The notes under the pieces are model-generated. The model worked only from the letters and a program-made list of their open reading frames with translations, was not told the origin of the DNA and made no database searches. A DNA stretch of 64,000 nucleotides from Henriciella litoralis. GTDB lineage: Bacteria > Pseudomonadota > Alphaproteobacteria > Caulobacterales > Hyphomonadaceae. Within the stretch, counting starts at the first letter, position 1; every line of letters starts with the position of its first letter. The position numbers were made by a program, and so were the translations under genes. Of the stretch, positions 52,673-60,640 are shown piece after piece. The stretch lies in assembly GCF_002088935.1 (NCBI RefSeq), contig NZ_NCSS01000006.1, positions 1,520,407 to 1,584,406 on the forward strand, given 5' to 3'.

Positions 52673-54610
52673 TCACTGACGCGGGCCTGACTGGCTCTGC
52701 TTGATCTTGTACCCCCAGCTTGTGAATTCCTTCGGGCCGTCCACCTCATCGTCCGGATTGGGAGGGAAATTGCACTGGTAGTTGGTTGCGCTTGTGAACT
52801 CACCCTCCCGCTGACCATAGGCAGCCATCAGATTACGATAGGAGCAGGTGTCATGCAGACGACCGAACAGGTATTTGCGCGTTGGCTGCAGCTCCGGACC
52901 TGAACAGCTCCCCCCAAAATCCTGCGGTTTACCGGTGGCGATCTGATTGGATGGCCCGGCAGAACGGGAGTGATCATTCGCCCAGCGCGCCGACTGGCAG
53001 CGATTGAGCGGGTCTTCAAAACAGGCAACTTCCTTGACCCGGCTTGCCGCCGTGCGGACGGGCTTGTCGGCAAGTTCCCGCAGGAAGGGGCGTGGATCAT
53101 ACCCGCCCGGTTTGGGCACATAACCGACAACGACCTGACCGAAATGCTCGGCATCCACCCAGCTTGTCCCAACGCGCATACCGCTTGGATTGCCGGGGAC
53201 AGGATCGATGAAGCGGGGGCAGTCCTTTCCGGGATTTGCCGCATTTTCGACGGCCGGTGAGCCGTAGACGAACCGCGTCGTGCGCTGCTTCACCCCGGCC
53301 GGCAGCCGGTTCACGCAGCTTTTGGCGAGCGCGCGCGGCGCCCCCTCATTCACCATCCACACCTTGCCGGCATTGATCAGTGTCTTGAGACGACCGCTCG
53401 GCAGATCACGCGCCTGATTGATATACATGTCAGCCATCGCGACGCTGGCGGTCGCCCCGCCAAGAGACATGCCCGCGATCACAACCCCATCCTGGCAATG
53501 ACCGGCATCGGTCGCGTCCGACAGGAATTTTAGAACCCCGTGCTGTGTCTCCAGATAATTATCGTGATAGCCTTCCTTGACTGTGCAAGTGCCACCGGAA
53601 CGATCGAGGTCAGACGACTGCATCTTGGTGGCGATCTCACCTTCACCGAACACACCGAAAGCATCGCCCGTCACGCCGAAACGCGTCAGGAAGCCCCTCT
53701 TCGCAAAATACTTCACGTCCTGATCGGTGCCGCGGTATGAGACGACGCAATAGCTCTTGTCGCGTCCGCTATGTGTCTGCTCATAGACGCCCATCACGAC
53801 ATCGGCCGGGTATTTTACGCTCGAGCGCTCGTCGAAGACATCACCGAATGATATTGCCATCCGCAGGGGGCTCGCCCGGAGGGAGCCTGAGCCGCCAACA
53901 ATATTCTTCGTGAAGTTCTTGTCCTGATGCACATAGGCGCGAAAGCTCGATGGCGTGATCAGATACGGAAAGCGCGTGTGATGGATGATGACGCCAATAT
54001 CTCGCCACGGGATCGTCATGCCCGTATTCGTGCTCCAGCTAGCCTGTTCCGCAGCGACAATGGCCGCTTCCTCTGCACGCCTCTTTGCTTCCCTGGCGCG
54101 CTGTTCTTCAAATGCTCTCTCGGCCGCAATGTCTGTCAGCCTTGCCCAGTTGTGGTAGCGCGTTTCAAGTTCTGTCAGGGAGTCGCGGCTTTCGCCCGGT
54201 TTGAAATTTAGAATGGGCGGTGCTACGCCAGTGTCGAATGTGCCCTCCCAGGCCACACCACGCTTCAGCCAGACATCCGGCAAACCATTGGCAAGCCAGT
54301 TCCAGCGTCCATTGATATCGTCGCCTTCCGACTGCCAGAACTCTATGAACCCCTTGCCGCCATCCTTTCGTACGAATACGCCGCGCAGCGTGCGGTCGCA
54401 CGGACGGGCAATCTTCGCCTTGATGACGCCGACATTTGCATAGTCGCCATAAACGGTCGTGCCATCCTCAATCAGGCGCAACTGTCCGTAGGTCGTGTTC
54501 CATGTCCCAGTCCAGATCGGTCGGCATTCCTGCGCTGTGGCGACCCCCGCCAGTCCCGCAACAGCCAGAGCGGCCAATGCGCCGCGATACAATTTCCTGA
54601 AAGGCGTCAT
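52673..54610 (-). CDS. Secreted lipase-3-like alpha/beta hydrolase
   Basis: 645 residues from ATG 54610, with GGGGGA 8 nt upstream. Signal peptide ends ATAQ. Residues ~30-125 are a beta-domain (WTGTWNTTYGQLRLIEDG; IEFWQSEGDDINGRWNW). A charged helix (~160-190, EEQRAREAKRRAEEA) leads to the hydrolase: VVSYRGTDQDVKYF is the lipase-3 oxyanion loop and VVIAGMSLGGATASVA the nucleophile elbow with Ser382. Then follows a Cys-rich C-terminal part. Probably a secreted lipase or phospholipase; the combination with the N-terminal beta-domain is unusual. Confidence 0.75.
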   Translation of the reverse strand: MTPFRKLYRGALAALAVAGLAGVATAQECRPIWTGTWNTTYGQLRLIEDGTTVYGDYANVGVIKAKIARPCDRTLRGVFVRKDGGKGFIEFWQSEGDDINGRWNWLANGLPDVWLKRGVAWEGTFDTGVAPPILNFKPGESRDSLTELETRYHNWARLTDIAAERAFEEQRAREAKRRAEEAAIVAAEQASWSTNTGMTIPWRDIGVIIHHTRFPYLITPSSFRAYVHQDKNFTKNIVGGSGSLRASPLRMAISFGDVFDERSSVKYPADVVMGVYEQTHSGRDKSYCVVSYRGTDQDVKYFAKRGFLTRFGVTGDAFGVFGEGEIATKMQSSDLDRSGGTCTVKEGYHDNYLETQHGVLKFLSDATDAGHCQDGVVIAGMSLGGATASVAMADMYINQARDLPSGRLKTLINAGKVWMVNEGAPRALAKSCVNRLPAGVKQRTTRFVYGSPAVENAANPGKDCPRFIDPVPGNPSGMRVGTSWVDAEHFGQVVVGYVPKPGGYDPRPFLRELADKPVRTAASRVKEVACFEDPLNRCQSARWANDHSRSAGPSNQIATGKPQDFGGSCSGPELQPTRKYLFGRLHDTCSYRNLMAAYGQREGEFTSATNYQCNFPPNPDDEVDGPKEFTSWGYKIKQSQSGPRQ

Positions 54611-54739
54611 CCTCTGCGTCCCCCAATTTGTCCCTGCGCAGATATTCCTTTTTCGACCGCCGCTTGTCCAGCTCATCGGCCCTTCACTGGAACCTTGTCG
54701 CGTCCCCAGAGGTTGCCTTCCTAGAGAACAGGGGACTGC

Positions 54740-55201
54740 ATGAGCTATATTCACGACCATCTACACAAGGGCGAACAGGTTCTTGCCTGGGGCAAGTTCC
54801 ACTGGCTCTGGCATGCGCGCGCCTGGGCCGCCTTGATCCTGCTTGGCTGGCTCATCGTCGGTCTGGTCTACTTTATCTATGAAATGATCCGGAAGAAGAC
54901 GACCGAGTTCGCCGTCACCAACAGGGCGATCGTCATGAAGACCGGCTTCATCGCGACCCATGTCGACCAGCTGTCCCTGGAAGCGATTGAAAGCGCCAAT
55001 CTCAATCAGGGCATCTTCGGACGTATTTTCAATTTCGGCGATCTCGATATCGAAGGGCGCGGCGAAGGCGAAGTGGAATTCCCGACCATGGCGCACCCGG
55101 CGGCGTTTCTAAGCGCCATTAATGAGGCGCGGATGCAGAATGACCGCGCCTCCGTGGATCGCCTTGCCGATGACCTGGCTGAAAAGGAGGTGCACACATG
55201 A
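54740..55201 (+). CDS. Membrane protein with bacterial PH domain (bPH2)
   Basis: 153 residues: soluble start, two TM-like segments (~28-46) merging into FIYEMIRKKTTEFAVTNRAIV, then the bPH2 core (TGFIATHVDQLSLEAIESAN; GRIFNFGDLDIEGRGEGEVE). Function unknown. Its stop codon overlaps the next gene's start. Confidence 0.85.
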   Translation: MSYIHDHLHKGEQVLAWGKFHWLWHARAWAALILLGWLIVGLVYFIYEMIRKKTTEFAVTNRAIVMKTGFIATHVDQLSLEAIESANLNQGIFGRIFNFGDLDIEGRGEGEVEFPTMAHPAAFLSAINEARMQNDRASVDRLADDLAEKEVHT

Positions 55202-55377
55202 GCCCGCACACATCCCGCCGACAAAACCGCAAGCCCCGCACGCGCCAATCGCTCGCAGCGGCCCTGATTAAAACAGGTTCACGTCGGAACGGTGCGACGG
55301 TGCAGCCGTTGATGAAGGGAATGGCGCGCAGAATCGCGCTTGCCATAATTGAAAAGAAATTCAGGAGAATTCGATGA
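55198..55377 (+). CDS. Small basic protein between bPH2 and PfpI genes
   Basis: A 59-codon ORF (MSPHTSRRQNRKPRTRQSLA at the start) with an excellent ribosome site AAGGAGG 7 nt upstream. Start overlaps the bPH2 stop (ATGA) and its TGA overlaps the PfpI ATG, so all three genes should be translated together. About 17 of 59 residues are Lys or Arg. No family recognised. Confidence 0.65.
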   Translation: MSPHTSRRQNRKPRTRQSLAAALIKTGSRRNGATVQPLMKGMARRIALAIIEKKFRRIR

Positions 55378-55949
55378 CCAAGAGAGCAGAAGGAAAAACA
55401 GTTGCTATCCTCGCCACAGATGGCTTTGAGGAAGTGGAACTGACCTCTCCCAAGGAAGCCCTTGAGAACGCCGGTGCGAAGACCGTTATTGTGTCGCTGA
55501 AGCATGGCGAGATCGAAGCGAACCAGCACCGCAAGCACGGCATCAAGGTTGCCGTCGACAAAACGCTTGATGAAGTGAAGGCAGACGATTTCGACGCCAT
55601 CCTCATCCCGGGCGGCCTGTTCAACCCGGACGCCCTGCGCACAGAGCAGAAGGCCCTCGATTTCACGTCCGCCTTCTTCGAGCAGAAGAAACCGGTCTTC
55701 TCGATCTGCCACGGCCCGCAGGTGCTGATCTCAGCGAACCTTGTGAATGGCCGCAAAGTCACTGGCTTCAAGTCGATCCAGCAGGATCTGAAGAATGCAG
55801 GCGGTATTGTGAGCGACGAGAAGGTCGTTGTTGATGAAGGACTGGTGACCTCACGCAACCCGGACGATCTTGGTGCGTTCAATGACAAGATTGTCGAAGA
55901 ACTCTGCGAAGGCAGACATGAAGGACAAAGAAAATCGGTCGCAGCGTAG
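55374..55949 (+). CDS. DJ-1/PfpI-family protein (YhbO-like)
   Basis: 191 residues. Cys112-His113 in FSICHGPQVL is the conserved nucleophile elbow, with the acidic DGFEEVEL near residue 17 and IPGGLFNPD. YhbO/PfpI proteins are stress proteins proposed to act on glycated or misfolded proteins. Last gene before the terminator at 55980. Confidence 0.9.
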   Translation: MTKRAEGKTVAILATDGFEEVELTSPKEALENAGAKTVIVSLKHGEIEANQHRKHGIKVAVDKTLDEVKADDFDAILIPGGLFNPDALRTEQKALDFTSAFFEQKKPVFSICHGPQVLISANLVNGRKVTGFKSIQQDLKNAGGIVSDEKVVVDEGLVTSRNPDDLGAFNDKIVEELCEGRHEGQRKSVAA

Positions 55950-55979
55950 TCTCATCCCCTCGCTAATTCGACCGATCAG

Positions 55980-56012
55980 GCGCCCCTCAGAATGAGGGGC
56001 GCTTTTTTTTTG
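55980..56012 (+). terminator. Intrinsic terminator after the bPH2/PfpI unit
   Basis: GCGCCCCTC and GAGGGGCGC form a perfect 9-bp stem with an AGAAT loop, followed by ten T residues. This is the clearest terminator in the window. Confidence 0.95.
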
Positions 56013-56035
56013 CGCGCCATAAAGGTGGCCCGATA

Positions 56036-56075
56036 ATTAGCTTGACCGCTAATTTCGATTTATGCTAATTAGCAT
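56036..56075. promoter_or_regulatory. Predicted SdpR operator: two palindromes before the start codon
   Basis: ATTAGC-TTGACC-GCTAAT (56036-56053) and the perfect 14-bp palindrome ATGCTAATTAGCAT (56062-56075) share the half-site GCTAAT. They end 2 bp before the ArsR-type gene, as expected for an autorepressor. Confidence 0.7.
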
Positions 56076-56077
56076 TT

Positions 56078-56374
56078 ATGACAAATAACGTGTTCAGCGC
56101 ATTGGGACACCCTTTAAGGCGCAGCGTGATGACGCTGCTTCGCAAGGGCCCGCGGACATCCGGTGAATTAGCAGAGGCGTTCGATGCCAGCTGGCCCACT
56201 GTCAGCCGACACCTCGCCGTTCTGAAGGATGCCGACCTCATCACAGCTGAACGCAGCGGGACGAGCATCATCTACCGCGCAAATACAAGCGTCCTTGAGG
56301 ACGCCGCCGCCGCCCTGCTGGCGCTTGTCGGCAAAGACAATGGCGATGATGACATCAAGGAGGCTGCAGAATGA
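56078..56374 (+). CDS. sdpR: ArsR/SdpR-family transcriptional repressor
   Basis: 98 residues with a winged helix: LGHPLRRSVMTLLRKGPRTS, recognition region AEAFDASWPTVSRHLAVLK, wing LITAERSGTSIIYRA. No Cys metal site, which fits SdpR rather than metal-sensing ArsR. Stop overlaps the SdpI-like gene by 4 bp; palindromes upstream suggest autoregulation. Confidence 0.88.
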   Translation: MTNNVFSALGHPLRRSVMTLLRKGPRTSGELAEAFDASWPTVSRHLAVLKDADLITAERSGTSIIYRANTSVLEDAAAALLALVGKDNGDDDIKEAAE

Positions 56375-57075
56375 TCAAGACCGGACTCATATGGACCGCA
56401 GGCGCCATCGCCGTCATGGCGGGCATACTTTTCTGGGCCTGGGGCGCTGTGCCAGATGGTCAGCCAATCCCGGTTCACTGGAATGCCAGCGGAGAGGCTG
56501 ACAGCTTCAAGCCTCGCAGTGAAGCTTTGATCTATCTTCTCATTCTGCCGGCCTCGGCCCTCTTCACCAGCCTGCTTATGGCGCTCGCCCCCAGCCTTGA
56601 TCCGTTCAAGGACAATCTACGCAAGAGCGCCAAGGCCTATGTCGCCATATGGGCCGGCATTCTGCTCCTGATGACGTTTTTGACGGGTGGCATTGCCTAT
56701 ATGATGGTGCGCGGCGCGCAGGACGGTGAAACCTCAAATGACTTTATCCGCTTCGTGCTAGCGGCGTGCGGCATCCTCTTCATCGTCATCGGCAACTATC
56801 TCCCCAAGACGCGCAAGACTTTCTTCATCGGCATCCGCACCCCCTGGACGCTGACCAGCGACTATACCTGGGAGAAGACGCACCGCCTCGTCGGACCGCT
56901 CTACATCCTTGCTGGCCTCATCGGCATCATCGCGGCCTTCACCATGAGCGGGATTGCGCTGGTCATCACCTTTGTCGGCGCGGTCCTCTCGGTATCCCTC
57001 TTCGGTGTCATCTATTCCTGGTGGGTCTGGCGGCACGCAAATGACCGTAATGAAGGAAGCGACTATATCGTCTGA
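56371..57075 (+). CDS. sdpI: SdpI-family immunity-like membrane protein (DUF1648)
   Basis: 234 residues with six or more TM helices. PIPVHWNASGEADSFKPR is the DUF1648 motif; FFIGIRTPWTLTSDYTWEKTH is the SdpI motif. In Bacillus SdpI gives immunity to the SdpC toxin and controls SdpR; the Gram-negative role is unclear. No toxin gene is adjacent. Confidence 0.87.
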   Translation: MIKTGLIWTAGAIAVMAGILFWAWGAVPDGQPIPVHWNASGEADSFKPRSEALIYLLILPASALFTSLLMALAPSLDPFKDNLRKSAKAYVAIWAGILLLMTFLTGGIAYMMVRGAQDGETSNDFIRFVLAACGILFIVIGNYLPKTRKTFFIGIRTPWTLTSDYTWEKTHRLVGPLYILAGLIGIIAAFTMSGIALVITFVGAVLSVSLFGVIYSWWVWRHANDRNEGSDYIV

Positions 57076-57125
57076 TCGCGCGATCATGGCTGGACAGACA
57101 GCGGTTGATTATGCAGGTCAGTCAA

Positions 57126-57653
57126 ATGCGGATCGTTTTCCTTTTCCTTGCAGCCGTCTCTCTGGTAACGGCCTGCGGACCGATGCCAGGCGATGCGGGC
57201 AAAGCGACCTTGCGGCAGGTGATGGCAGACACGATTGAGCCGCAGTCGGCGCTCGTTCAGGACATGACGTTTGAGCTTTACGACGATAATGGCGAGCTGG
57301 ATCCCCGCCGCCTCTCCACCTCCCATTGGGATGTGATCGAGCAAGCCGGAAAAGACCTGGAGAAGGCCGGCCGCGCCCTCGCCCGCGCCGAGACCCACAA
57401 GGTCACCGCCGAAGGTGTCGCCCTGCAGGGGGCCGATGCCGAAGGCGCCGCAACGCCGGAAGAGATCGCCGCATGGATTGAGGCAGACCATGATGGCTTC
57501 GCCGCCGAAGCCCGCAAACTTGCCGGCGCCGCGCAGAACATCGTCGTTGCCGCGCAACTTCGCGACGCGATCGAACTCGACGCCGCCGCTCTCTCCCTCG
57601 GCGACACCTGCTCCAGCTGCCACAACCAGTTCTGGTATCGGCAAAGCGAGTAG
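57126..57653 (+). CDS. Lipoprotein-anchored cytochrome c-like protein
   Basis: 175 residues from ATG 57126. Lipobox SLVTAC. A helical bundle-like region (RRLSTSHWDVIEQAGKDLEK; ARKLAGAAQNIVVAAQ) ends with CSSCHNQFW, a CxxCH heme site at the far C-terminus, as in class II c556-type cytochromes. Periplasmic electron transfer is likely. Confidence 0.8.
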   Translation: MRIVFLFLAAVSLVTACGPMPGDAGKATLRQVMADTIEPQSALVQDMTFELYDDNGELDPRRLSTSHWDVIEQAGKDLEKAGRALARAETHKVTAEGVALQGADAEGAATPEEIAAWIEADHDGFAAEARKLAGAAQNIVVAAQLRDAIELDAAALSLGDTCSSCHNQFWYRQSE

Positions 57654-57738
57654 CGCTGCCATATTCTTGCTTTCAGCTCGCTGGGGCACCCTCTTCGTTT
57701 CTGGACCCGCCTGAACACCTGCGCCAGCAGCATCACGG

Positions 57739-57780
57739 TTGACAAATTGGCGTCAAACGCCATTTTGTTATCATGATAAC
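57739..57780 (+). promoter_or_regulatory. Predicted promoter and MarR-type operator
   Basis: TTGACA (57739-57744) looks like a -35 box. The perfect palindrome GTTATCATGATAAC (57767-57780) contains TTATCATGATAA, close to known MarR-type sites, and lies 15 bp before the monooxygenase start. The -10 box is not clear. Confidence 0.6.
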
Positions 57781-57795
57781 TTATGGAGCTTTCTA

Positions 57796-58086
57796 ATGCC
57801 CGCTTTCAACCTCTTCGCCGAGATCAGCCCTAAACCGGAGCACTTTGCCGAAGCTCGCGAGGCCGTCATGGCCATCGTCGAGCCGACGCGCGACGAACCG
57901 GGTTGCGTGTCTTTCACCTTGCTAGACAACGAGGATGAGAGCCGCCTCTATCTCTTTGAGGAGTGGCGCGATGAAGCCGATCTCGAGGCCCATTATGCCA
58001 AGCCCTACACGGCGGCCGTTTTCAAAAAATACGAAAACTGGCTTCAGCACTCGCCCGTGATCACCAAGATGCAAAAGCGTGCCTGA
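57796..58086 (+). CDS. Antibiotic biosynthesis monooxygenase (ABM) domain protein
   Basis: 96 residues, start supported by GGAG 7 nt upstream. Single ABM ferredoxin-like domain: FNLFAEISPKPEHFAEAREA, EPGCVSFTLLDNEDESRLYL, YLFEEWRDEADLEAHYAKPY. Members oxidise quinol-like or aromatic compounds or degrade heme. Probably repressed by the adjacent MarR protein. Confidence 0.88.
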   Translation: MPAFNLFAEISPKPEHFAEAREAVMAIVEPTRDEPGCVSFTLLDNEDESRLYLFEEWRDEADLEAHYAKPYTAAVFKKYENWLQHSPVITKMQKRA

Positions 58087-58092
58087 GGCCTC

Positions 58093-58539
58093 ATGTTCTT
58101 CCTGAAAGACCTTCCGACCCGCGACATGATCGAACGCTACGCCGCAACGCATGCTGCGGGCCGCGCGGGCGACATTCAGCGCACGCTAAACCTGATGGGC
58201 GCGGTCAGCCGCCTCATCCGGACACTCGATGCCTTCTTTGCCGCGCATGATTTCTCGCAGCTGAAATTCATGATCCTGATGGTGATTGACCGGGAGCTTG
58301 AGACAGACTCCCTGACGTTTTCCCAAATCGCATCGAAGATAGACGTGTCGCGGCCCGTGCTCTCGCGAACGGTGGCATCGCTGCTTGATGCAGGCTTTCT
58401 GTTAGAGCAGGCCGACAAGCAAGATGGCCGAGTGCGCCATCTTTCGATAAGCCCCGATGGCCGATCAAAACTCGAAACGCTCTGGCCGGAATACTTCACG
58501 CTCCTTACAGACCGCGCCGCCAAGGAAGGCCTTGCATGA
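58093..58539 (+). CDS. MarR-family transcriptional regulator
   Basis: 148 residues with the MarR winged helix: LTFSQIASKIDVSRPVLSRTVASL is the recognition region (residues ~77-100) and QADKQDGRVRHLSISPDGR the wing. Six bp after the monooxygenase gene; stop overlaps the DUF2798 gene by 4 bp. Likely binds the palindrome at 57767 and responds to a phenolic ligand. Confidence 0.9.
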   Translation: MFFLKDLPTRDMIERYAATHAAGRAGDIQRTLNLMGAVSRLIRTLDAFFAAHDFSQLKFMILMVIDRELETDSLTFSQIASKIDVSRPVLSRTVASLLDAGFLLEQADKQDGRVRHLSISPDGRSKLETLWPEYFTLLTDRAAKEGLA

Positions 58540-58772
58540 AAGCCCGCCTGTTCCACCTCTTTGTCGTCTGGCTAACCGTCTATGTCGGGGTCACCGGATC
58601 CCTTCTGATCATCCATGAACTTATACCCGGCATACCGCTGGCCGTGCAGACTCTGGTGATTACAGCGATCCTTGTGCCGCTCATTCTGCTGGTCATCGGC
58701 CCGGCGGCTGCCCGACTGGCGGGGCGCACCTTCCCGCCCTGCACAAATGAAACCTCCGCCCATCAGGACTGA
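58536..58772 (+). CDS. DUF2798-like two-helix membrane protein
   Basis: 78 residues with two TM helices (FHLFVVWLTVYVGVTGSLL and LVITAILVPLILLVIGPAAA) in the DUF2798 pattern. Coupled to marR, so probably induced with the monooxygenase. Function unknown. Confidence 0.75.
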   Translation: MKARLFHLFVVWLTVYVGVTGSLLIIHELIPGIPLAVQTLVITAILVPLILLVIGPAAARLAGRTFPPCTNETSAHQD

Positions 58773-58800
58773 CGGGCGGAGGCCTCGATAATCATTTTAC

Positions 58801-58819
58801 GGCGCGTTACAGACGCGCC
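58801..58819. other. Hairpin between convergent genes
   Basis: GGCGCGT and ACGCGCC form a 7-bp stem with a TACAG loop immediately after the VWA lipoprotein stop. Flanking T/A runs are short, so it is a possible bidirectional terminator only. Confidence 0.4.
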
Positions 58820-59575
58820 CTAATTGCCTTTGCGAGCCTGCACATCGGCTTCATTGGCGACGGCGCGGTCTTCTGAATCGAAGATAATCTCTTCGGACTC
58901 GCCCTTGCCATAGTCGCGCGATTTCTTGGCCAGCCGCGACATGGATTCCTGCATCGAGCCTGCACTCATCGCCATCGATTTTTGGCGCGAAACGCCAACC
59001 GCATCGGCGTCATCGAATTTGGCAAACTCCGCGCCGAGGAAGACAACTTCCCAGCCCTTTGCTTCAACCCGGTCAAGCGCGGCGCGCGCGCCCTCCTTGG
59101 TCATTTCACGCGAGGAGTTCTCCAGCCCGTCCGTCATGATGACGATCACGGCCTTTTCCGGCGCATCCTTCTCAGCGGTCGAGATAATCCGGCCGATGGC
59201 ATCGAAAAGCGGCGTCATCCCGCGTGGGCTCACCTCGTCACTTGTCACCGTCTCCCAGTTGCCAGGCGTCACGCTCTTGCGCAGCACATCATATTTTAGA
59301 CCATCCTGCGCATCGAATACCGCCAGCGTCACGGAGGTGTCTAGATCATCCTGCTCGCCCTCTTCCAGCTTGCCGATGTCGGCTGCGTACGCGTTTACAG
59401 ATGTCAGCGCCTCGTCCCAGATGCCGGACATCGAACCGGTCCGGTCCAGCAAAATGTAGGAGTGGACCGCGTCATTGGCTGGCTGGATTTCTGGTGTGTC
59501 AGGCGCCGGCTTTGCCGCGCAGGCGCCAAATACGGCCGCCGTCGCCAGTGTCGAGAGGATCAGTGTCCGTTTCAT
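58820..59575 (-). CDS. VWA-domain lipoprotein
   Basis: 251 residues from ATG 59575 with GGAG upstream. Lipobox AVFGAC. VWA domain with a complete MIDAS start DRTGSMSGIWDEAL (residues ~43-56), MTPLFDAIGRII and VIVIMTDGLENSS. It should bind Mg2+ and a protein partner in the periplasm. Partner unknown. Confidence 0.85.
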   Translation of the reverse strand: MKRTLILSTLATAAVFGACAAKPAPDTPEIQPANDAVHSYILLDRTGSMSGIWDEALTSVNAYAADIGKLEEGEQDDLDTSVTLAVFDAQDGLKYDVLRKSVTPGNWETVTSDEVSPRGMTPLFDAIGRIISTAEKDAPEKAVIVIMTDGLENSSREMTKEGARAALDRVEAKGWEVVFLGAEFAKFDDADAVGVSRQKSMAMSAGSMQESMSRLAKKSRDYGKGESEEIIFDSEDRAVANEADVQARKGN

Positions 59576-59727
59576 CTCAAGTGTCTCCATTCATCCCTCG
59601 GCCCCACCCTGGAGCGCGATGGAGCAAGGCTGACGCCAAAATTGGGCGATGAGGGGGCAGGTTTTAGGTGAAAGGTCGGTCATCTTCGGGCAGTAGACGT
59701 TTTCTGCTGTCGCCGTATGATTTGCCG

Positions 59728-60165
59728 ATGCTCATTCGTGCAGCACGACCTGATGATGGCCCACAGATTGCCGCGATCTCGCGAGAGGCGCGGGCCCACG
59801 GCATGCCATGGCTCGCAGTCGTTCACACCCCCGCAGAAGACGTGGACTTTTTCACCAATCGCGTGCTCGCCGAACAAACGGTCCTCGTCGCCGAACATGC
59901 AGGCGAGCGGGCCGGCTTTGCGGCGTGTCGCGGGTCTTGGCTGAACCATCTCTATGTTGCCCCGCGCCACTGGAGTTTCGGGATCGGCTCGGCGCTTATC
60001 GCAAGGGTCCAGGCCAGTCATGACCGGCTCGAACTCTGGGCCTTCCAGAGGAATGAAGGCGCGCGGCGCTTCTATCGTCGCCACGGCTTCCATGACACCG
60101 AATACACGGACGGAGACAACAATGAAGAGCGCGAGCCAGATGTCCGTATGGTCTGGCAAGCGTGA
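59728..60165 (+). CDS. GNAT-family N-acetyltransferase
   Basis: 145 residues from ATG 59728, placed at the domain start LIRAARPDDGPQIAAISREA. Acetyl-CoA loop APRHWSFGIGSALIARVQ and the C-terminal WAFQRNEGARRFYRRHGF are clear. Substrate unknown; no clear ribosome site. Confidence 0.83.
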   Translation: MLIRAARPDDGPQIAAISREARAHGMPWLAVVHTPAEDVDFFTNRVLAEQTVLVAEHAGERAGFAACRGSWLNHLYVAPRHWSFGIGSALIARVQASHDRLELWAFQRNEGARRFYRRHGFHDTEYTDGDNNEEREPDVRMVWQA

Positions 60166-60238
60166 ATTCTTTTAGTCCTGCGGAACGTTTTCTCCGGGCG
60201 GCGGTTCTTCTACTAGGATTATAAAAGGAGGGATCATC

Positions 60239-60490
60239 ATGGATCCGGTTGGAATTCTAATCTGGCTTGTCATCGGTGCAGTTGCCGGTTGGCTCGCAGG
60301 ACAAGTGATGCGCGGCGCAGGCTTTGGTCTGGTTGGCAACATTATTGTCGGCATTATCGGCGCCGTTCTCGGCGGCGTCATCTTCGGTGCCCTCGGCATC
60401 ACCTTTGGCGGCATTCTCGGCAGCATTCTCGGCGCCTTCCTCGGCGCATGTATCCTGCTCTTCCTGATCAGTCTCGTTAAACGCGCCTGA
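60239..60490 (+). CDS. GlsB/YeaQ/YmgE-family stress membrane protein
   Basis: 83 residues, three hydrophobic segments, with IWLVIGAVAGWLAGQVMRG and IIVGIIGAVLGGVIFGALG typical of the transglycosylase-associated GlsB family. Strong site AGGAGG before the ATG. Followed by the terminator at 60519. Confidence 0.92.
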   Translation: MDPVGILIWLVIGAVAGWLAGQVMRGAGFGLVGNIIVGIIGAVLGGVIFGALGITFGGILGSILGAFLGACILLFLISLVKRA

Positions 60491-60518
60491 TCTGTCGAAG
60501 ACAAAGACGAAATTCATG

Positions 60519-60548
60519 ACGCCCCGGCCCAATGGCTGGGGCGTTTTT
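60519..60548 (+). terminator. Intrinsic terminator after the GlsB-like gene
   Basis: ACGCCCCGGCC pairs with GGCTGGGGCGT (11 bp with one G-U) around a CAAT loop, followed by TTTTT. Confidence 0.88.
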
Positions 60549-60640
60549 GTTTGATTTGGGCGTACGCTGTCACTTGCCCCGCCCGCGCACATGAATATGG
60601 TGCGCGCCGATAGCCACACCCCTCCCAGCGGAGCATATAC

